A DNA stretch of 64,000 bases from contig OX326959.1 in the NCBI GenBank assembly GCA_946800325.1, positions 6,034,501 through 6,098,500 of the forward strand. Direction: 5' to 3'. The DNA comes from Luzula sylvatica. Its lineage: Eukaryota; Streptophyta; Magnoliopsida; Poales; Juncaceae. The translations under genes were made by a program, and so were the position numbers. Below are positions 1 through 10,092 of the stretch, one piece after another (position 1 is the first letter of the stretch; each line of letters starts with the position of its first letter). The notes under the pieces were generated by a model. The model did not search any database and was not told the DNA's origin. It worked only from the letters and a program-made list of their open reading frames with translations.

Positions 1-520
1 TCATATATTCTGTCAAATTTAATCATATATTATGTTAAATTTAATCATATATTCTGTTAAATTTAATCGTATATTTTGTTAAATTCAATAATATATTTTG
101 CTGAATTATATCAAATTAATCATCATGTTCATCAGATAATTAACTATATTTTGCTAAATTCAATCGTATATTTTGCTAAATTTAATTATATATTCTGTTA
201 AATTCAATCATATATTCTGTTAAATTTAATCACATATTCTGAAAAATTTAATCATATATTCTGTTAAATTTAATCGTATATTCTGATAAATTTAATCATA
301 TATTATGTTAAATTCAATCATATATTCTGTTAAATTCAATCATATATTATGTTAAATTTAATCGTATATTTTGCTGAATTATTTGAAATTAATGATCGTG
401 TTCATCGGATAATTAACTATATTTTAGAAAATTCAATCATATATTCTGTTAAATTTAATCGTATATTTTGCTAAATTCAATCATATATTCTGTTAAATTT
501 AATCGTATATTTTGCAAAAT
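1..520. repeat. AT-rich tandem repeat array (about 22-bp unit)
   Basis: A unit close to TTAAATTTAATCATATATTCTG recurs almost without break, with variants (TCGTATATTTTGC, TTCAATC). Two spots carry a longer interruption (around 105-145 and 380-420) that are alike, which suggests a higher-order period of roughly 270 bases. The array runs off the left edge of the window, so its true size is unknown. No coding potential is seen. Confidence 0.85.
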
Positions 521-900
521 CATACCCTGCACTTAACAGTTTCGAGGATTTGACAGGAACTTGAATTGGTATAATACAAACTTGCATTTCATTCATAAAA
601 CATTATTCAATTTGTCTCAGAATTGGATTACATAATTCATATACATATCCATACAAAAAATATCATACACAAATCACAATTCCATAAACCTAACACTAAG
701 CCCTAAATGAATTTCTAATTCGAACTTCTGTACAGCCAATTTACAGCCCTAAATGAATAACGTGCCTCTATTTTCACCATATGAGACGGTCCTTACATGC
801 CAACTCTGCGTTAAACATCCCCACTTTTGTGTCGTTATTCACCACAAAATGGAGGAATGAGAAAATGGAGGCATGAGAAATTTTTGGTTTGTGTCGTTAC
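521..900. other. No gene recognised
   Basis: AT-rich sequence between the tandem array and the dehydrogenase exons. The part next to 900 would be intron of the minus-strand dehydrogenase gene if that gene continues to the left. Nothing else is recognised. Confidence 0.4.
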
Positions 901-1329
901 ATGAGGAGGTTGAGGGGGAGACGGAGAGAGAGGAATCGGGACTCGAAAGACCGGACGGAGGACAAGGAGCTGAGGTCGAGAGGGAGAACGATAATGTCCG
1001 AGAAAGGAAATTCCGATAGGATTCTGGACATGGTTTCCTCCGCCGCTTTGAGACTCCGAGCTGGCAAAACCAATCTCGCTCCTCGTTTTGCGAGAACTCG
1101 TGCTGTCTCTGCTCCTATTCCTGACGTCGCCCCTGCAAAAAGTCGGTACCAATTGAATGGGATGTATGGGGGAGGTAAATACGGTACATGTACAGGAGAA
1201 ACTCGTACCGGTGATAATGGCGGTGACGGAAGTGAGGTCTGGAGAAGAGGCAGTGACCACTTCGGCTGTGGATTTGGAACCGAATCCACTCGGACCGGTC
1301 GAACCGAGAAGATACTTAACTGCTTCGAA
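901..1329 (-). CDS. Short-chain dehydrogenase/reductase, TIC32/retinol-dehydrogenase-like, 5' part only
   Basis: Two minus-strand exons join cleanly: exon 1 at 1209-1329 and exon 2 at 901-1132, with a GT donor at 1208-1207 and an AG acceptor at 1134-1133. The joined product carries GPSGFGSKSTAE, then TGATSGIGAETARVLAKRGA, the Rossmann TGxxxGIG cofactor motif of classical SDRs, then LDLSSLSSVRSF and LPLNLL. Exon 2 ends at a plausible GT donor (900-899) just before the point where the family normally continues with NNAG. Later exons carrying the catalytic YxxxK are not in the window. They would lie to the left, or they are lost. No in-frame ATG is seen at the expected start: the codon where the family usually has Met reads TTC at 1329-1327, which hints at a broken gene. 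The family assignment is firm; function and activity are not. Confidence 0.7.
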
Positions 1330-1379
1330 TTTTGGCTCTGAATCCAATAATAAACGAAAATTAGGCTTAATTGAGTCAT

Positions 1380-1560
1380 AAACAGAAATTCAAATTGACT
1401 ACAGAAAAATCAGTCCCAAATCAACGAAAGCAGTCCCAATTCGGCCAAAATCAGTCCCAATTCGGCCAAAATCAGTCCCAATTCACGAAAATCAGCTCCA
1501 AATCGGGTTGAAATCAGGATCTCATTCGACAGAAGGGTAAAAAAGAGTGAGAAATATTAA
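1380..1560. repeat. Short tandem repeat, about 20-bp unit
   Basis: The phrase AATCAGTCCCAATTCGGCCA and close variants occur about four times in a row between 1405 and 1505, upstream of the dehydrogenase exon 1. It may be 5' flank or leader of that gene. Confidence 0.6.
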
Positions 1561-2049
1561 CTTGTGCTTGGAGCGGATGCGCGATACAGTGGCTTTCAAA
1601 ATCTAGGGTTTGGAGAAAGATTGGGCCAGTTCCTCTCTGAATCGTTCCGGAGTTCGTTAAAAAGGAGGGCAGAGCATAGTTCCCTTAGAATCGTTCCGGA
1701 GTTCGCTAAAAAATCGCGCACAAATATAGCGAGGGGATCAGGCTTGTCGTCGGAGAAGTCGCCAGTCGGGGAGAGCGAGAGTGCGAGAGAGAGAGACAGC
1801 GTGAGGGAAGAGAGAGAGAAAGAGCAAGCGCGAGAGATAAAAGAGGGGTTATGTTATTTACATTTTGGTCCCTCCGTCTTTCCAATCTTTGCATTATTAT
1901 GAAAACACCCTTCCGCTTATATATGTATTTATTTTTAGGTCCTTGGATTCGTTTTGTGGATTCTTTTTGTGGATTCTATTTAGCATTTCTCTATATACAT
2001 ATATATACATAATGGTTATGTATATTTAAATCCATCGGGATTTGTATTG
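1561..2049. other. Non-coding flank with a short internal duplication
   Basis: A phrase GAATCGTTCCGGAGTTCG followed by YTAAAAA occurs twice (around 1640 and 1690), then a purine-rich GAGAGA tract near 1780-1830. The open frame across it (1564-1902) has low-complexity composition and no recognisable domain, so no gene is called. Confidence 0.35.
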
Positions 2050-3819
2050 ATAGCGGTGAAGTTTATCCTTGAATACTTTGCGAAAGAATTCAGGATTTTA
2101 TTTTATCTATAATGGTGTGGAGGACGTGTTGGTTATAAAGAGTTATAACAACAACAGTTTCCAAATATGGCACGTCCAAATATGTAGCACGACTTTCGAT
2201 CACAAAGTGTGTACATGTTTTGCTTAAACGAAAACACGATTATGTGGAAAGATTCCACAAGACCAGTAATTTATGATTCTATTTAAGGAGGCGAGTATAT
2301 TGTGGTTATTAATCACAAAAGGAAGCGGTATGGATCAAGGATACATGACCAAACTCGAGTAGTCACGAGTTATCGGATTTATGGTTGTGTATTGCGTGAG
2401 ACGCAATAGTACAAGTCAAAAATGCCGAGGTCACAACCACTTCTAGCCAATACTCAGAAAATTTCATTTGATCCGTGAAATTTTGTGAAAAGATGTGATC
2501 ATAGGTATATGGAAATGTTCCAAACCTTACGAAGATTAACACTAGCGGCAACGTGCGGACCCGTTTACAAAACCGCTCTCTCTAGTCGCGCGTGATTGTC
2601 ATGCGATGACTATGGGTATGAGATACCTAGAGGAGGAAGAAGAGAGTAGAGTGTAGTTATCTAATATGATAGTCCTCGCAGTTTGTGGGTATGGAGATAC
2701 CCATAGGTAAACGTTGTATCACCCAATACTTAATCCATATGAGTGCATTTTAAAAATTTTGTTTATTTAAATTTTTATGCATTCACCTTATATGAAAACT
2801 GTGTGCGGGTTGTGTAATTTGATTACATGAACCCTGATTTGAACTTGTGTGGACGTCGACATAGTTGAGGACTATGTGCAGCGAAACCGTCACACTTAAA
2901 GTTTCATTTCTAAAATTCTTAGTCATGATTCAGTTTGCTTAAGAGTGAAGCATTTACATTATCAGATAATAGACTGAACATGTACACTAGTACGTTAGCC
3001 GAGGATATGATTATGTTTTGCTAATCATAGGACAAAGGTGTTTGTCGAATCGGAAACGTAGATATATGCTAGGTGACATATATTGGATATGACCGAAGCC
3101 ACGAGACCATGACATGGTTTAGTCATTATGGATGGACTCGCGACGAGTAGGGTATTAGGTTCTTCATACTTGAGGGGACCATTGATTGCGTTACGTGCGT
3201 AACACAATGCTTTGATATGACTATACGCTCACCGTAACAGGGAGTTAAAACGATCATCATTGGGTATATTGTCCGAAATACGGAATTCTATATGAGTCTC
3301 CAAGATAGGAATTATTTATTCCGAAAGGAAGAGATATCTCTTTGGCCACTCGATGAATTGATTAACGAAAACCATGGCCATGGTCAATGATATTAACGGT
3401 TAATATCGATTGAATTTGTTAAATCAGTTCGGAAACGAGGAATAAGTATAGTTAATCAAAATATAAGAATGACTACCACCATGTCTTTTGATTAACGGAT
3501 ATCGCTAACAAGAGAACTAATGACCGCTATTCGAGATAGGCACAATGATCACAATCATTTTTCGTGTTAACATGGGTAGCCATGATGGAGTGACTAGATC
3601 CCGCTCATGGGCTTGTAGTGCTTTGGAAACAGCCTACTGCCATCGTTAACCGAACCTACCTGGTCACACAACGAGTCGTACTAAGTCGGGCTTGATTATA
3701 AAGTTGGCACATAAGATGTGCATAGCTTGGTATTTGATACGCGAGCTATATTCTCTAAAATCGTGCATATTGGATATGCATGAGTACCTTTTAGGTAGAT
3801 CTGAAATTGAGTGGGAGAC
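2050..3819 (+). mobile_element. Probable internal 3' region of a copia-like LTR retrotransposon
   Basis: This stretch has no long open frame and sits directly left of an LTR. It ends in GAGTGGGAGAC immediately before the LTR start at 3820. That string resembles the polypurine tract commonly found at the 3' LTR boundary of plant Ty1/copia elements. No gag or pol domain is visible, so only the non-coding 3' end would remain. A similar phrase (GATGATTATGTTTTRTTAATCAT-like) occurs near 56680, again left of a related LTR. Copia assignment is inference. Confidence 0.4.
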
Positions 3820-4872
3820 TGAAGGAAATACAGTTTCAGGATCAACCGTAAAAGTGTACACAAGGATAAACGAATGTAGGCGTACATTCGTGGTCATATC
3901 TTTCAGTAGGAAAATCCAATTTTAATGGTTCAAATTGGGTTAGATAGATAATAAGATTATCTACAACCTTCATATAGAAATATATTTCATATGAACGAAG
4001 TATCAGTGTCGTTTATATGAAATACCGAAAGGGTGCAACAGTATGACATACAGTTAGTAAAACAGTCATAACTGTTGCATACGAACTCCAATTGGTACAG
4101 GCCAAATTGGGTTGGGTAGATAATAAGATTATCTACAACTTTCGTGTAGGTTGATTTTCTGTCAGAGGAATTTACCAATTTCGTATGGACAGAATACTGG
4201 ACAGATTCATGCAACTTTCTATGTGAAAGAGTGTATATTGGATATACATGTGTTTTGGCCAATCCTAATCCTATATAATATAAATAGGATGTTTCTCTCT
4301 CTTCAGTTATGTGAATTCATTCAGAATATTTAGAATATTCCAGAAATATTGAGAATATTCCAGAAATATTGAGAGACATCTTTCTATTGAGTGAAAGGGT
4401 GTAAAGAGAGAAAACCGAGAAAAACAGTTTTTCCGGAGAAGAGAATCAATCGATCAAGTAAGTTCGCCGGTGCATCGTCTAGGCAGGTGCATCCGCGACC
4501 GACGAACTCCGACTCACGGTGGATACAAGTAGAGGAGCGACACTTGTGGCTCTTCGATTGTGATCAACTCGAGGGAGAGAAAGAATGGTCAAAGACGGTG
4601 GAAGTGCTTGGACGTGGAACGCACGGAAACAACCGGATGAGCGTCAAGACGGTGGGAGACGTGTGGTATGGGACGTACGTGCTAGTCACCAACGTGACCG
4701 GAGAAAGAAGGAAGAGCGTTCGACCCTTCGTGCGTGATCAATTTCACGCTGGTAATCGTCTATCCTTCTATTGCATCGTACCCTCGAAGTCATGGCGTGA
4801 TCTTGGATTTAGGGAACCGGACCGGGCCTTCATATCCGCTGCGCGGGCCCGGGGTCGGGTGAATTCCCAACA
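3820..4872 (+). repeat. LTR, copy 1 of a three-copy family
   Basis: It starts TGAAGGAAATACAG and ends GAATTCCCAACA. It matches the copy at 59909-60980 along its length and the copy at 57425-58301 more loosely. A TATA-like stretch (TATAATATAAATAGGATG) lies near 4275-4290, followed by a pyrimidine-rich start region, as expected for U3-R. The five bases on either side (GAGAC and TCACC) do not match. With the purine tract upstream this fits a 3' LTR of a truncated element better than a solo LTR. Confidence 0.65.
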
Positions 4873-5029
4873 TCACCAGGGTATTTTGGAAATTTGTTGT
4901 TAATTAGATATTTTCAATTAAATTAGTTTCCTATTCGAGCATTGCATTAATTATTATTTAAACTAGGGAATTGAAAAATACCCAAATACCCATGTTAATT
5001 TGTATAAGAATTAAAAAAAAGGTCCTACC
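4873..5029. other. Short AT-rich gap between LTR and LINE
   Basis: No feature recognised; presumably host intron DNA between two insertions. Confidence 0.3.
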
Positions 5030-6200
5030 ATAGAATCACCCAAAAGGAAATAATTGAATTGAAAGAATCAGTAAACTTACAAAATAGCTTAAGCTTACTC
5101 CAGCATTTATCTGATATGGCAATCTCTCAATTGCAACAAATTGAATCAATGCTAGCAAATATTACCCCAAATTTATCTTCCGCAGACAACATTCTCTGGA
5201 AATGGTCCTCAAAAGAGTTATATTCTTGCAAAAATGCATATACCCAATTAGTAAATGGGGTCTCTGAGAGATATATTCTATATAAAATTTGGAAGTTGAA
5301 AATTCCCTTGAAAATTAAGATATTTATTTGGCTTTCAGAGCGAAATATATTACATACCTTGGATAATTTGAGAAAAAAAGACAGGATAATCCCTAACAGA
5401 TTTCCAATGTGTTGTACGGATGAGGAGTCGGTTTTGCATCTATTTTGTGATTGCAAAATTGCAAAAGAGATTTGGAGTAAACTTCATGCGTTACTTGGTT
5501 TACAAATTAAACCTGAAAAAAACCATTCAAACTATTGAAATTAGATTCAATAGACAACAATTACATGTGTTTAATTGCTATCTATATATACCAAATCTGG
5601 TGTGAGAGGTGTAGAAGGGTGTTTTTTGAAGAAAGTAAGAGAGTTTGGGGAATAATTGATCTAATTCTAACGGAGAACAATTTATATAGAAAGATCTATA
5701 GTAAAGAGCTTACTACTCAGGATGAAGATGTGGATGAGGCGAACAAGTTCTAACATGAATACTCTTAAATCAATCAAATGCTTTGCCTTGTGTGGTGGAA
5801 AGCTTGCTTCTTATCGATCGAGATTGGAGAAAAAGGATAAAATTCACTGTTCTTACAAAGCTCAGTTAAGGGAGCGTAAAATAAAGACGATGCTTGGTCG
5901 GAAGAAAAAAGAAAGAGAAGAAAGAGAAGAACAGGGGGCTTTATGCAAAAATTACCAGGTCATGGTCTAAAAAAACGGGGATTTATTTTTCTTATTTTCT
6001 TTTTCCTGGTTTTTTGTGTATTGTTCAGGGTGTATTTTTTTTGGAGTGAGATATTAGTCTTAGTTTATACTCAAAGACATAGAGCTCCATTATTTGGAAC
6101 TCTTATCTTTTCATAGAGGCTGTAATTTTTTTTCCTTTTAATATAAGCAACGGACGGAGGACTTTGAGCCTTCTCTGTTTTTTCAAAAATAAAAAACATT
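5030..6200 (+). mobile_element. 5'-truncated LINE (L1-type) with A-rich tail
   Basis: The coding remnant at 5059-5753 is the C-terminal end of a LINE ORF2, followed by an untranslated tail. The tail ends in an A-rich stretch (about 6184-6200) directly next to sequence homologous to intron 1 of the FAR genes. That is the layout of a 5'-truncated target-primed insertion. Target-site repeats were not found with certainty, so the left boundary is approximate. Confidence 0.65.
5059..5753 (+). pseudogene. LINE ORF2 C-terminal fragment with zinc-binding RT-associated domain
   Basis: The translation contains WKWSSKELYSCKNAYTQLV, then IWKLKIPLKIKIFIWLS and a CCTDEESVLHLFCDC cluster. This is the pattern of the zf-RVT domain that follows the reverse transcriptase in plant L1-type LINEs. 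The first frame runs 5059-5538; it then shifts to another frame (5535-5753) that continues with WCERCRRVFFEE, so the gene is broken. The reverse transcriptase and endonuclease domains are absent. No function is expected. Confidence 0.75.
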
Positions 6201-6262
6201 TAATACACATACTCAACGCATAGTAAATAGTATAGAGAGAGATTATTTATCTGAAGATGCAC
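6201..6262 (-). other. Intron 1 remnant of FAR relic D
   Basis: The sequence is alignable with FAR A 24208-24264 and FAR B 49221-49272 (shared phrase ATAGTAAATA and TTATTTATCT), which shows the exon next to it belongs to the same gene family. Confidence 0.6.
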
Positions 6263-6350
6263 TCTTGCCAAGAAAACTAGGAGATCCAGTGACGAGAATG
6301 GTTTTTCCTTTGAAGTATCCGGCTATTCTACTCATTCCTTCCATTTTCAT
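6263..6350 (-). pseudogene. FAR: Isolated FAR exon 1 (relic D)
   Basis: This 88-base exon has exactly the length and end phase of exon 1 in FAR A and B. It encodes [20 protein letters not shown] followed by TGSPSFLGK. A usable GT donor follows. The nucleotide-binding motif, TGSTGFLG in copies A and B, reads TGSPSFLG here, with the second Gly replaced by Ser. No further FAR exons were found between 1 and 6200. A LINE has landed in what was intron 1 and an LTR element lies beyond it, so the gene is a remnant. Its promoter side is cut by the badnavirus about 120 bases upstream of the ATG. Confidence 0.8.
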
Positions 6351-6443
6351 CTTTATTTTGATTGATTGATTGTGCGCGCACGTGCGTGCGCACGTGCGTG
6401 CGTGCGTGTTATATAGAAATAGAGCTATCAAGAACTGGAGCTC

Positions 6444-6451
6444 ATTATATA
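6444..6451 (-). promoter_or_regulatory. TATA box of FAR relic D
   Basis: TATATAAT on the minus strand, about 95-100 bases upstream of the relic D ATG. The same box within a similar context (TATAT...GGAGTATTC) is found upstream of FAR A and FAR B. The longer spacing here comes from a GTGCGTGCG-type simple repeat between box and ATG. Confidence 0.55.
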
Positions 6452-6473
6452 GTGGAGTATTCCTATCCTACAG

Positions 6474-6782
6474 TGGACCAGAACACACACAATAAATATT
6501 TAACTACTAATTTATGTTTTACATACGTATAGGCGATAAAGCGGGAAAAAGTACGCTGAGACGGAAAAAGTACCATTACTTTCGTAATACGTGAAGAAAG
6601 AAAACTTAGATAAATGAAGAGATTCATACGAAAATATAAAATAGAGTAAACTATTTTAATAACCACTTGGTATATACAAACGAACAATACTATTGGCAAA
6701 CTTATAGGTAAACGGACCTTGTGAGAAATTGGCTCGGTGAAATTACCAATAAGAAAGCTTTAGTATTTCAGTTTTTGTATGT
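6474..6782 (+). promoter_or_regulatory. Viral leader, 3' part, upstream of ORF1
   Basis: A non-coding AT-rich stretch between the end of FAR promoter homology and the ORF1 ATG. By the permuted-genome reading it is the ORF1-proximal half of the long pregenomic RNA leader, with the other half at 13581-13873. No direct sequence signature proves this; position is the argument. Confidence 0.45.
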
Positions 6783-7085
6783 ATGTCCAATAGGTTTGAA
6801 AAGTCCATAGAAGACTGGTACAATAGAGCAAGAACAGCTGATCTAGCTTATTTAGATCTAGCAGAAAATCCAACAAATAAAGACTATCTAATAACCATTT
6901 GTAATAATACCTCAGTGATTTTTGATAAGACTTGCTTATTATCAAAAGTTGCTCTTAAACACTTCCATAAATTGGAAGAGCAAAATAAGGAGTTAGCCAA
7001 CACTGTTCAGTCTCTAGAAAAGAGACTCGAATATCTTGAACAAACAATAGTCCAAAAGCTTAACGAACTAAAAACCCTTATATGA
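6783..7085 (+). CDS. Badnavirus ORF1 protein
   Basis: A 100-aa protein beginning MSNRFEKSIEDWYNRARTAD, with the N-terminal pattern of badnavirus ORF1 proteins (the DUF1319-type family, virion-associated, function poorly known). The C-terminal third (about residues 62-95) is Leu/Glu/Lys-rich and likely a coiled coil. The ATG at 6783 is chosen because it gives the family's N-terminus and is preceded only by leader. The stop TGA overlaps the ORF2 ATG in an ATGA at 7082-7085, the usual badnavirus junction. No internal stop or frameshift is present. Confidence 0.88.
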   Translation: MSNRFEKSIEDWYNRARTADLAYLDLAENPTNKDYLITICNNTSVIFDKTCLLSKVALKHFHKLEEQNKELANTVQSLEKRLEYLEQTIVQKLNELKTLI

Positions 7086-7483
7086 GTGATTGGCGGTTAG
7101 GTGCTGAGAGTTCAACCTATAGAGACGCACTGAGAGCAGTAGAATCAATTGAACCACCGGCAATCGGTTTCATAAGACCCAGAGAAGTAACTGAAAAGTT
7201 ATCTTCTACACAAATAAAGCAAAACAACACAATTATACAATTGTTAATTAAGATTTCAGAAAATCTTGACGATATAAAGATAGCAGTCAAGAGAATCGAG
7301 GCGAAAGAAACCCAAGCCAAACCAGAGGACCTCACGTCGGCAATAGACGACCTCCAGAAGCAACTCCAAGGGTTAGACCTCGGAACGAGCAAGCCTATTA
7401 AGGCTACGAAGGGGCGATTGTACGTATTTAAGAATCCGCAAGATATCTTCGACGAAGAAAAACGAAAAGCGAGACTACAATGA
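7082..7483 (+). CDS. Badnavirus ORF2 protein (virion-associated, nucleic-acid-binding type)
   Basis: 133 aa. The sequence has an N-terminal Ala/Glu-rich stretch with ATTENTION-free motif PPAIGFIRPREV, a central predicted coiled coil (about residues 50-105) and a basic tail (EEKRKARLQ). Size, place and the ATGA overlaps at both ends match ORF2 of badnaviruses, whose product is associated with particles and binds nucleic acid non-specifically through a basic C-terminus. The start at 7082 is set by the stop-start overlap with ORF1; the end overlaps the ORF3a start at 7480-7483. Function is by family analogy; the frame is fully open. Confidence 0.85.
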   Translation: MSDWRLGAESSTYRDALRAVESIEPPAIGFIRPREVTEKLSSTQIKQNNTIIQLLIKISENLDDIKIAVKRIEAKETQAKPEDLTSAIDDLQKQLQGLDLGTSKPIKATKGRLYVFKNPQDIFDEEKRKARLQ

Positions 7484-10092
7484 GTACAACCAGAACCGAA
7501 ACAGCCCGACCATCGGTCACCAGAGAAGCAGTAGAGAGACGACCAACAATCGATGACCAGATCAGAGGTTATCGGTTAGGAAGCCGTCTACGGTTCGAAG
7601 CACAAAGACGACTGACCGGGAATAACCCCCGGTACCAGCGAAGTCTAGAATCACAACTCAGCCCCGAGGCCGAATTGGACATTTCTCAATATAGACGAGC
7701 CCAACAAGTTCCTGCGGAAACGCTTTACCAAGCAGGATGGTTCGAAAGACAGCATCGAGTTTATCAACACTACTCTGACGAACGAACGTTGGTAACCGAG
7801 GGCATGCAAGTAGAGTTGCCGTTTATTACGGATGCAAGTTACCAGTTATTGGTGAGAGAAGGGTTGCAGCACTTACATATCGGCATGATAATGGTGCGGC
7901 TCTATACCCTACATCGGCGAAACGCCGGTACGAATGCGTTGATCCTAATACGAGATACGCGATGGAGTGATGACAGGAGTGTCATAAGCTCTATGGAGAT
8001 AGACTTATCAAGCGGGTCGCAGTTAGCTTATACTGCACCAAATATGACAATTAGTATCCATGATTTTAGGAACCATATTCAACTGGTTCTACAAACTCAT
8101 GGCTATGACGGATGGCAAGGAGGAGAAAGTAATTTGTTACTTTCCCGGTCGTTGATTGGAAGATTATCAAATACCAGCCATACGAACTTCAGGTACAATG
8201 TGCAGAACGTAGCAGATCATTTGACAAGTCGAGGTGTTCAGGCAATCCCTGGACATGCACACACGACAACGGAGTTACAAGGGCGGCAGTGGATCATAAG
8301 ACCACCTACGAATACAGCTCCGCGAGTACCTCAACAGGCCAGAGTACGATCCCGGACAGATGGATCACTGACCATAGCATTTGCAGATTATGCTGTAAAT
8401 GCCCCGGCGAAAGAAGAAAACAGAGGAACAAATGATGAGGAAACGTTAGAAGAAACTATCCTCTTACTAACTGAGGATGAGGATGACGAAGAAGATGAGT
8501 TTGCGACTTTACGAGTCTTGATGGCTCAAGCAAACGACGTAGCACCCGTGTGGGATCATTACGAAGAATCGGAAGAAGAATTTATCAATCCCTTCGGAAA
8601 CGATGGTGGGAGAATCGAAAACGTGATGGCTGCGAGTGAAATGGATTATCCCATGCTAAGGGAATTAATGTCGGAAACAGCATTCTCGACTGGAGAATCA
8701 TCGCTCTCGAGACAAAATGAACCCATAATGGGACCAGCCAATTACCCTCCAGCAAGAGGAGGGCAATCATTCGACATACCTGAGATTAAGGCTCGGGTAC
8801 AGAATTTTAGAGGCGGTTTTGCTCAACAAAACAACGGAAGGTTTAATTTACCTTCAGCACAAGCAGGCCAAGGCGCAATTCTTATATTGCCCGACGACAT
8901 CGGTCAATATGCAGAAATAATTGCTAGATGGGAATCTATAACCCTGAACCTGGTTAATGAACGAAACTGGGAAAATAATAAGGCAAAAGTCATCTACATC
9001 GAGAACTTACTCGGTGATCTGGAAAAGAAGCTATGGACACAATGGAGAATGGCTTTTCCAACGGAGTACGAAGAAATCGTTAATATAGCCGATGACCCGC
9101 AGAATGTTTTATCCCAAATCAGGCGGGTAATTCTCTTAGAAGACCCGGCAACAGGATCAACTGAAGAACAAGATAGGGCATATAACGACCTGGAAAGGTC
9201 GTCATGCTACGACATGAAAAACTTGTTTGATTACATCAATGACTATAAGATCTTAGCAATAAGGTCTGGTAGATTGTATGTATCCCCGGAACTTTCAATG
9301 AAGTTTTTCCGGAAGATGCCACCGCTAATTGGTAAAGAGTTGGACAACGCATTTCAAACCAAGCACCCTGGGAACACCCTTGGGGTCTTACCAAGAATTC
9401 ACTTCACCTACCAATATCTTGCTGAAATGTGTAAAAAGGCGGCATTACAACGGAGTCTGAAGGACTTGTCCTTCTGTGGACGAATTCCTATCCCAGGTTA
9501 TTATCAAAAACAAAAGAAATATGGTTTGCGTAAAGCGCAATCATACAAAGGAAAACCACATGACTCACATATCCGAGTATTCAAGAAAAAGTATTCGGAT
9601 CGAACCCGAAAATGCAAATGCTTTATCTGTGGTGAAGAAGGGCATTTTGCGCGGGAATGCCGAAAGAAAACCGGCAACCTGGCTAGGGCAGCAATAATTG
9701 AAAACCTAGACCTAGCAGAAGACTGGGATGTACTCTCAGTCGACATAGGAGAATCCGACAGCGATGCGATATGCTCGTTCTCGGAAGGAGAAACCGGTGC
9801 CAACCAAGTTACCATGAACTTGGATGAACTTCCATACGAAGAAGTTTTAATGCTAACAACCGAGTCGACGGGGTGGCGACAACAAATTACGCTACCAGAG
9901 GCAATGAGAAATTGTATACACCAATGGTTGGATAATGCGGAAGTTGAAACCGGTGAGGAAAGATGTACTTGTTGTAAAGAAATAACAAGTAACATGTTTA
10001 GGAGTCATTGTAACCAATGCAAAATGACCACCTGTCCAATGTGTTCGAGATTTATCTCGGAAGGAAAATCCAGAAGAAACAACAGCCTATGA
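7480..10092 (+). CDS. Badnavirus ORF3a: movement protein plus coat protein with two cysteine motifs
   Basis: 870 aa. Residues about 100-270 resemble the viral movement protein domain (around LHIGMIMVRLYTLHRR and THGYDGWQGGESNLLLSRS). An acidic stretch (about 325-340, DEDDEEDEF) precedes the coat region, which runs roughly 440-690. A CCHC knuckle, C-x-C-x2-C-x4-H-x4-C, lies at residues 712-727. A second motif, C-x2-C-x11-C-x2-C-x4-C-x2-C, lies at residues 829-855; this pattern is characteristic of the genus Badnavirus. In most badnaviruses this region continues in frame into the protease and polymerase. Here it stops at TGA 10090-10092, and the next ORF begins inside that stop. The start at 7480 is fixed by the ATGA overlap with ORF2. 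Confidence 0.9.
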   Translation: MSTTRTETARPSVTREAVERRPTIDDQIRGYRLGSRLRFEAQRRLTGNNPRYQRSLESQLSPEAELDISQYRRAQQVPAETLYQAGWFERQHRVYQHYSDERTLVTEGMQVELPFITDASYQLLVREGLQHLHIGMIMVRLYTLHRRNAGTNALILIRDTRWSDDRSVISSMEIDLSSGSQLAYTAPNMTISIHDFRNHIQLVLQTHGYDGWQGGESNLLLSRSLIGRLSNTSHTNFRYNVQNVADHLTSRGVQAIPGHAHTTTELQGRQWIIRPPTNTAPRVPQQARVRSRTDGSLTIAFADYAVNAPAKEENRGTNDEETLEETILLLTEDEDDEEDEFATLRVLMAQANDVAPVWDHYEESEEEFINPFGNDGGRIENVMAASEMDYPMLRELMSETAFSTGESSLSRQNEPIMGPANYPPARGGQSFDIPEIKARVQNFRGGFAQQNNGRFNLPSAQAGQGAILILPDDIGQYAEIIARWESITLNLVNERNWENNKAKVIYIENLLGDLEKKLWTQWRMAFPTEYEEIVNIADDPQNVLSQIRRVILLEDPATGSTEEQDRAYNDLERSSCYDMKNLFDYINDYKILAIRSGRLYVSPELSMKFFRKMPPLIGKELDNAFQTKHPGNTLGVLPRIHFTYQYLAEMCKKAALQRSLKDLSFCGRIPIPGYYQKQKKYGLRKAQSYKGKPHDSHIRVFKKKYSDRTRKCKCFICGEEGHFARECRKKTGNLARAAIIENLDLAEDWDVLSVDIGESDSDAICSFSEGETGANQVTMNLDELPYEEVLMLTTESTGWRQQITLPEAMRNCIHQWLDNAEVETGEERCTCCKEITSNMFRSHCNQCKMTTCPMCSRFISEGKSRRNNSL

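Noticed and set aside
1..520. Possible centromeric satellite
   Set aside because: The 22-base AT-rich unit is much shorter than typical plant centromere units, and the array is cut by the window edge.
3692..4262. Several 60-90 codon frames on both strands around the first LTR
   Set aside because: They overlap each other on both strands and recur only because the LTR is repeated at 59909-60980.
4391..4903. 170-codon open frame in the first LTR
   Set aside because: It lies wholly in the R-U5 part of a repeated LTR and is not kept in the other two copies.
9504..9995. 163-codon open frame on the minus strand within viral ORF3a
   Set aside because: It is antisense to the conserved cysteine region and has no domain; a shadow of the real frame.
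10017..10088. Upstream ATG of ORF3b (845-aa version)
   Set aside because: It lies inside the ORF3a cysteine motif; the ATG at 10089 repeats the ATGA junction of the other viral ORFs and fits reinitiation better.
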